Positions 59,405 to 64,000 of a DNA stretch of 64,000 bases are shown piece after piece. The DNA comes from Aureimonas sp. AU12 (lineage in GTDB: Bacteria > Pseudomonadota > Alphaproteobacteria > Rhizobiales > Rhizobiaceae). The position numbers were made by a program, and so were the translations under genes. The notes beneath the pieces were generated by a model, which was given only the letters and a program-made list of their open reading frames with translations, searched no databases and was not told the DNA's origin. Where the stretch lies: the NCBI RefSeq assembly GCF_001463705.1, contig NZ_BBWH01000004.1, positions 1 to 64,000 of the forward strand, given 5' to 3'. Positions within the stretch are counted from its first letter, which is position 1. Every line of letters starts with the position of its first letter.

Positions 59405-60610
59405 TCAGCGCTCGATGAGTTTCATGCGGCGATTGAACCAGTTCATCACGATCGAGACGGTGATGCTGATGCCCAAATAGACCGACATCCAGATCACGAC
59501 GACCTCGATCGACTGGCCGGACTGGTTCAGCACCGTCGATCCCACCGCGACGAGATCGGGATAACCGATCGCGAGGCCAAGCGAAGAGTTCTTCGTGAGG
59601 TTCAGGTATTGCGAGGTCAGCGGGGGGATGATGACCCGGAACGCCTGCGGCACGACGACGAGGCGCAAAGACAGGTTGCGCCGCAAACCCAGCGCCGAGG
59701 CGGCCTCGGTCTGCCCTTTCGACACCGACATGATGCCGGCCCGCACGATCTCGGCGATGAAGGAGGCCGTGTAGACGGACAGCGCCAGGAAGATCGCGAG
59801 GAACTCGGGCTTGATCTGGAAGCCGCCGGTCAGGTTGAAGGTGCCGCGCTGCGGCAGATCCAGTGTCGCCGGAAATCCGGAGGCGGCGAAGACCACGATC
59901 GGCAGCAGCACGATCAGGCCGAGCGCCGGCAGCATCAGGCTCGGGCGTTGTCCGGTGGCCAGTTGACGCCGTTTGAAGATCTTCGAGAGAACGATCGTCG
60001 CGACCAGGCCGACGATCAACGCCACCAGCGTCACCCAGGCGCCCGGTCCGAAGATGGCGCTCGGCGTCTGCAGGCCGCGGTTGGACAGGAACGAGTCGAA
60101 CGGTAATTCGATGGCCTGGCGCGGCAGCGGCAGCACCGAGAGGACGCCGAAATACCAGAACAGCATCACGAGGAGCGAGGGAATGTTGCGGAAGGTCTCG
60201 ACATAGACGGTCGAGAGACCGCGGATCAGGAAGTTGCGCGACAGGCGCCCGATGCCGATCAGGAAGCCGAGGATCGTGGCGAAGATGATGCCGGTGCCGG
60301 CGACGATCAGGGTGTTGGCGATGCCGACGAGGATCGCGTGGCCGTAGGTCGATCCGCTCGTGTAGGAGATCGGCACCTGCGAGATGTCGAACCCGGCCCG
60401 CGTCTGAAGGAAGCCGAAGCCCGACGCGATGTTGGCGTTTCGAAGGTTGTCGGCGGTGTTGCCGACCAGCCACCAGACGAAGAGCGCCAGGCCTCCGACG
60501 AGAACGATCTGGATGACGGCGCTTCGCACTTGCGGGTTCGTCAGGATCGAGTCCCGCGTCTCTCGCTGCCGTTGCGGGGGCATCGTACCGATCTCGGCGC
60601 TCATGAACAT
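59405..60610 (-). CDS. aapQ: General L-amino acid ABC transporter permease Q
   Basis: A 401-residue permease, partner of AapM. It shows TLIVAGTGIIFATILGFLIG, FRNIPSLLVMLFWYF and the EAA loop EAASALGLRRNLSLRLVVVP, ending with PPLTSQYLNLTKNSSLGLAI. A long cytoplasmic N-terminus precedes the first helix. Start ATG 60610 lies 77 nt downstream of the aapJ stop, a gap typical for binding-protein operons. Confidence 0.93.
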   Translation of the reverse strand: MFMSAEIGTMPPQRQRETRDSILTNPQVRSAVIQIVLVGGLALFVWWLVGNTADNLRNANIASGFGFLQTRAGFDISQVPISYTSGSTYGHAILVGIANTLIVAGTGIIFATILGFLIGIGRLSRNFLIRGLSTVYVETFRNIPSLLVMLFWYFGVLSVLPLPRQAIELPFDSFLSNRGLQTPSAIFGPGAWVTLVALIVGLVATIVLSKIFKRRQLATGQRPSLMLPALGLIVLLPIVVFAASGFPATLDLPQRGTFNLTGGFQIKPEFLAIFLALSVYTASFIAEIVRAGIMSVSKGQTEAASALGLRRNLSLRLVVVPQAFRVIIPPLTSQYLNLTKNSSLGLAIGYPDLVAVGSTVLNQSGQSIEVVVIWMSVYLGISITVSIVMNWFNRRMKLIER

Positions 60611-60687
60611 CCTTCAGCAGGCGGGACGAAGCTCCTGCCGCCGCCATGATGCGGCGGCAGGATGGTGTGTGGAGGAGTGGTACCGGC

Positions 60688-61707
60688 TTAGCGGATCGGC
60701 GGCGCGTACTGCAGGCCGCCCTTCGACCACAGTGCGTTCTGTCCGCGTGCGATCTTGAGCTGCGAGCCCTGGCCGACGTTGCGCTCGAAGATCTCGCCGT
60801 AGTTGCCGACCGCTTTGACGACGTTGACGACGAAATCGGCGCTCATGCCGGCATCGGCGCCGAACGTGCCCTCGACGCCGAGGAGACGGCGGATCTCGGG
60901 ATTGGGCGACTGCTTCATCTGCTCGACATTCGCCTGCGTCACGCCGAGCTCCTCGGCGTTCAGCAGCGCGAAGTGCGTCCACTTGACGACGTTGAACCAC
61001 TGGTCGTCGCCCTGGCGGACGGCCGGTCCGAGCGGCTCCTTCGAGATCAGCTCGGGCAGGACGATGTGATCGTCCGGCGTCGCAAGTTCGAGGCGCGAGG
61101 CGTAGAGGCCGGACTGGTCGGTGGTCAGAACGTCGCAGCGGCCGCTGTCATAGGCGCTGTTGACGTCCGACTGCGCCTCGATGACGACGGGGTTGTACTG
61201 CATGTTGTTGGAGGCAAAGTAGTCGGCGAGGTTGAGCTCGGTCGTGGTGCCGCTCTGCACGCAGACGGTCGCGCCGGAAAGCTGCAGCGCCGAGTTCACG
61301 CCGAGCGCCTTCTTCACCATGAAGCCCTGGCCGTCGTAGAAGTTGACGCCGGCGAAGGTCAGTCCGAGCGCTGTGTCGCGGCTCATCGTCCAGGTCGTGT
61401 TACGCGACAGGACGTCGACTTCGCTGTTCTGCAGCGCCGGGAAGCGCTGAACGGCGGAGAGCGGCGAGTAGACGACCTTCGAGGCATCGTTGAAGACCGC
61501 CGCGGCGATCGCCTTGCAGTAGTCGACGTCAAGGCCGGCCCACTCGCCCTGATCGTTCTGGTAGCCGAAGCCGGGAAGGCCCGTGTTGACGCCGCACCGG
61601 ACGGTGCCGCGCGCCTTCGTGTCGTCGAGGGTCGTGGCGGAGGCACCGCCGACGGCGACACCCATGACCGAAAGGCAAAGCGCGGCAGTCAGAAGCTTCA
61701 GTTTCAT
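60688..61707 (-). CDS. aapJ: General L-amino acid ABC transporter substrate-binding protein
   Basis: Periplasmic binding protein, 339 residues, from the ATG at 61707 with a clear signal peptide (MKLKLLTAALCLSVMGVAVG). Class 3 signatures are VRCGVNTGLPGFGYQNDQGE, AGLDVDYCKAIAAAVF and EVDVLSRNTTWTMSRD. It heads the aapJQMP operon. The frame is open 23 codons upstream without signal-peptide character. Confidence 0.95.
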   Translation of the reverse strand: MKLKLLTAALCLSVMGVAVGGASATTLDDTKARGTVRCGVNTGLPGFGYQNDQGEWAGLDVDYCKAIAAAVFNDASKVVYSPLSAVQRFPALQNSEVDVLSRNTTWTMSRDTALGLTFAGVNFYDGQGFMVKKALGVNSALQLSGATVCVQSGTTTELNLADYFASNNMQYNPVVIEAQSDVNSAYDSGRCDVLTTDQSGLYASRLELATPDDHIVLPELISKEPLGPAVRQGDDQWFNVVKWTHFALLNAEELGVTQANVEQMKQSPNPEIRRLLGVEGTFGADAGMSADFVVNVVKAVGNYGEIFERNVGQGSQLKIARGQNALWSKGGLQYAPPIR

Positions 61708-61914
61708 CAGGATACCTTCGTCTTGAAACAGGAAAGAAAGATGCCGTACGACCAGACGATCGCGACCAAGGAGCAACCGAACGAGAATCCAACGGCTGAT
61801 CTGGCGCGATCACATGCCATATAAATTTGCAGGTCAAGCTTCTGGCGCTTTTTTCCAACAGCGAAAGTCGATTGACTGTTCAATTGCCCGCGAACTCATC
61901 AGGAAGCACTTGCC

Positions 61915-63093
61915 TTGAGCAATCCCAGCAAGCTCGGCCCGCACGCCGGCCCGTCGACCCGCCTGCTCCACACGGGCTACGATCCTTCGGAGTTCTTCGG
62001 CTTCGTCAATCCGCCCTCCGTCCACGCCTCGACCGTGCTTTTCCCCGACACGGCGACGATGCGGCGCCGGGACCAGAAGTACATCTACGGATTGCGCGGC
62101 ACGCCGACGACCGACGCGCTTGAACGGGCGCTCGACGATCTCGAAGGTTCGCACGGCACGATCCTCGTTCCCTCCGGCCTCGCCGCCATCAGCTTCCCGC
62201 TTCTCGCCTTCCTCGGCAGCGGCGACCACTGCCTCGTTGTCGACAGCGTCTACGGTCCGACGCGGCTCTTCTGCGACACCCTGCTGACGCGCATGGGCAT
62301 CGAGACCGAGTATTTCGATCCCGCCGTCGGCGCCGGGCTAAAGGACCTGATGCGGGCGAACACGCGCGTGGTGTTCCTCGAGGCGCCGGGCTCCAACACG
62401 TTCGAGATGCTCGACGTCGCCGAGATGGCGGGCATCGCCCGGGCCGGCGGCGCGGTGTCGATGATCGACAACACCTGGGCGACCCCCCTGTTCTTCCGCC
62501 CGCTCGATCACGGCGTCGACCTCTCGATCCACGCCCTGACCAAGTATCCCGGTGGCCACTCCGACGTCATGATGGGCAGCGTCTCGGCCAACCGCGAGAC
62601 CTTCGATCGACTGCGGGATGCGCAGATGCAGATCGGCGTCAACGTGTCGCCCGACGACACCTATCTCGTGCTGCGCGGCCTCAAGACGATGGCGCTGCGG
62701 CTGAAGGCACACGAAGCGGCGGCGCTTGAACTGGCGCAGTGGATGGAGACACGGTCGGAGGTTGCGCGCGTGCTGCACCCGGCCCTCCCCTCGTTCCCGG
62801 GACACGATCTCTGGAAGCGGCAGTTCACCGGCGCCAGCGGTCTGTTCTCGATCGTGCTCGACGGCGGCGGCCCACGCGCCGCGGCGGCCTTCCTCGACGC
62901 GCTGCGCATCTTTGGCCTCGGCTATTCGTGGGGCGGATTCGAAAGCCTGGCGCTCGAGGTCGGGCTGTCCGACCGCGTCGTCGCCAAGGCCCCGCTCGAG
63001 GGGCCGGTGATCCGGCTGCAGATCGGGCTAGAGGACGTCGCCGACCTCCGCGCCGATCTGGAAGGCGGCTTCGCCGCGCTGGCAGCGCTGTAA
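61915..63093 (+). CDS. metC: Cystathionine beta-lyase
   Basis: PLP enzyme of the Cys/Met metabolism family, 392 residues, likely cleaving cystathionine to homocysteine. Signatures are KYIYGLRGTPTTDALERALD, EAPGSNTFEMLDVAEMAGIA and the PLP lysine in SIHALTKYPGGHSD. The start is a TTG at 61915, AGGAAG 9 nt upstream; no earlier ATG is in frame near it. It diverges from aapJ over a 207-nt gap. Confidence 0.92.
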   Translation: MSNPSKLGPHAGPSTRLLHTGYDPSEFFGFVNPPSVHASTVLFPDTATMRRRDQKYIYGLRGTPTTDALERALDDLEGSHGTILVPSGLAAISFPLLAFLGSGDHCLVVDSVYGPTRLFCDTLLTRMGIETEYFDPAVGAGLKDLMRANTRVVFLEAPGSNTFEMLDVAEMAGIARAGGAVSMIDNTWATPLFFRPLDHGVDLSIHALTKYPGGHSDVMMGSVSANRETFDRLRDAQMQIGVNVSPDDTYLVLRGLKTMALRLKAHEAAALELAQWMETRSEVARVLHPALPSFPGHDLWKRQFTGASGLFSIVLDGGGPRAAAAFLDALRIFGLGYSWGGFESLALEVGLSDRVVAKAPLEGPVIRLQIGLEDVADLRADLEGGFAALAAL

Positions 63094-63307
63094 GCTCGGC
63101 CTGCGGTCTTGGCGCCGATGCGATGGGCCTATGGCTTCGAGGATGTCCGGAGCCATAGGCGATCGACGCCGGAAGATGCGCGCCGCGGCTGAGACCCAGC
63201 TTGATCAGACGGGCCAGTCAATCGTCGGCCTGCGGGCCAGTGGGGCGGCGGCCGCACCTCGGGGGAACGCAAGGCGGCGGGACGAACCCGGTCTCTGTCC
63301 GTCAGTG

Positions 63308-63355
63308 TCCGTCCGACCCGGGGGCATGCCTCACTGCGCATGCCCCCTGGACGGA
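63308..63355. terminator. Two-part hairpin between convergent metC and dsbA-like gene
   Basis: A perfect 10-bp stem GGGGGCATGC (63320-63329) with GCATGCCCCC (63338-63347), extended by an outer 7-bp arm TCCGTCC (63308-63314) with GGACGGA (63349-63355) around a bulge. No T tract. In the 298-nt gap between convergent genes it may act as a terminator for both. Confidence 0.5.
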
Positions 63356-63391
63356 TCCTGGGACCGAAGGCGATCCTTGGGCGCCAAGCGC

Positions 63392-64000
63392 TTAGAGGTG
63401 CTTTTCGATGATCGCGGCCATCTGGTCGGCCGAAAGGGCGCCGGCATACTTCTCGCCGTTGACGAAGAAGGTCGGCGTCGCGCTGACGCCGAAATCCTTC
63501 TGGCCGGCTTCCTGCACGGCGACGACCTTGCTCTGCAGATCGGTGTCCTTGAGGCAGGTGGTGAACTGGTCCTGCGACATGCCGGCCAGTTGCGCGATCT
63601 TCAGCAACGCCACCGAGGCGTTTTCGGCGGCAGCCCATTCTGCCTGCTGGTCGAAGAGCACGTCGACCATCGCGGTCCGCTTGTCCTCGCCCGAGCAGCG
63701 CGCCAGCATGAAGGCGGCGAGCGCGCGCGGATCGAACGGGAACTCGCGCAGGATCAGCTTGGCCTTGCCGGTGTCGAGATAGTCCTGCTTGAGCGCGGGA
63801 TAGGACTCGGAGTGGAAGTCGCGGCAATGCGAGCAGGTCATCGAGGCGTACTCGACGATCGTGACCGGCGCGTCCGCCTTGCCGACGATGATGTCCGGCA
63901 GGGCCTGCGGCGCCATCAGCTTGGCGACGTCTACGGTGCCCTCCGGGGACGGCGCGGTTGCGGCGGCAGGGTTCGTGGCAGGCGCGCTCGCTGCGGGTGT
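63392..64000 (-). CDS. DsbA-family thiol oxidoreductase, C-terminal part (cut by window end)
   Basis: At least 202 residues of a thioredoxin-fold disulfide oxidoreductase; the N-terminus is beyond the window. The active site is CSHC in EYASMTCSHCRDF, followed by the helical insertion and the cis-proline in VSATPTFFVNGEKY. The upstream part seen is an Ala/Pro/Thr-rich linker (TPAASAPATNPAAATA), consistent with a signal peptide and linker before the domain. It acts in the periplasm. Confidence 0.9.
   Translation of the reverse strand, partial: TPAASAPATNPAAATAPSPEGTVDVAKLMAPQALPDIIVGKADAPVTIVEYASMTCSHCRDFHSESYPALKQDYLDTGKAKLILREFPFDPRALAAFMLARCSGEDKRTAMVDVLFDQQAEWAAAENASVALLKIAQLAGMSQDQFTTCLKDTDLQSKVVAVQEAGQKDFGVSATPTFFVNGEKYAGALSADQMAAIIEKHL

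Noticed and set aside
1-64000. CRISPR arrays, insertion sequences, prophage genes, rRNA
   Set aside because: I found no spaced direct repeats of CRISPR type, no transposase, integrase or phage structural genes, and no rRNA sequence.

Overview
The window is GC-rich (my estimate, by eye, is in the mid-60s percent) and almost fully coding. It looks like a chromosomal segment of an alphaproteobacterium, most likely Hyphomicrobiales (Rhizobiales). Supporting points are the gene order proS - DUF1467 - RNase J - birA - nuoN...nuoA, an AapJQMP general amino-acid ABC transporter, a DUF3126 gene, a BcsA/B/Z cellulose operon and frequent GTG/TTG starts. An Aurantimonadaceae-like member is possible, but the sequence alone does not settle it.

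Layout. (1) 1-19.8 kb, minus strand: the N-terminal part of proS, a DUF1467 protein, RNase J, biotin protein ligase and the complete 14-subunit respiratory complex I operon nuoA-N. Two extra genes lie inside the nuo operon: a GFA/CENP-V-type zinc protein between nuoC and nuoD, and a 69-residue membrane protein between nuoH and nuoI. (2) 20-24 kb: two tRNA-Asp genes, one tRNA-Val, then a small accessory cluster of a TetR regulator diverging from an SDR dehydrogenase, an internally deleted Old-Yellow-Enzyme pseudogene and a zinc-independent MDR oxidoreductase. (3) 24-33 kb, minus strand: the cellulose operon bcsA-bcsB-bcsZ, then a TPR protein without a BcsC-type barrel, then an RTX beta-roll protein behind a strong hairpin. 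(4) 33-34.2 kb: an AT-richer stretch without a supported gene. (5) 34.2-41.3 kb: a membrane PAS-GGDEF-EAL protein, convergent with an unusual fusion of a polytopic transporter-like protein and a hotdog thioesterase, then a flavin reductase/nitroreductase pair and a secreted hypothetical. (6) 41.4-53.4 kb: housekeeping and conserved small genes (thrS, yidD, an IscU-like protein, folE-hisI, patatin, CBS pair, rhomboid, tandem PilZ, transglutaminase-like cysteine peptidase, DUF3126, cysE, alpha/beta hydrolase, NDUFS6-like zinc finger, FAD monooxygenase). (7) 53.5-64 kb: a Pro/Ala-rich OmpA-family protein, an AI-2E-family permease, aapJQMP, a cystathionine beta-lyase and a DsbA-like thiol oxidoreductase cut by the window end.

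Two themes connect distant genes. Energy metabolism: nuoA-N plus the NDUFS6-like CHCC zinc-finger gene at 52 kb. Cyclic-di-GMP and matrix: BcsA with a PilZ domain, the GGDEF-EAL protein next door, a tandem-PilZ protein and a LapG-like cysteine peptidase at 48-50 kb, and the secreted RTX protein. The least ordinary items are the transporter-thioesterase fusion, the guest genes in the nuo operon, and the cellulose operon's barrel-less TPR protein with its RTX neighbour.
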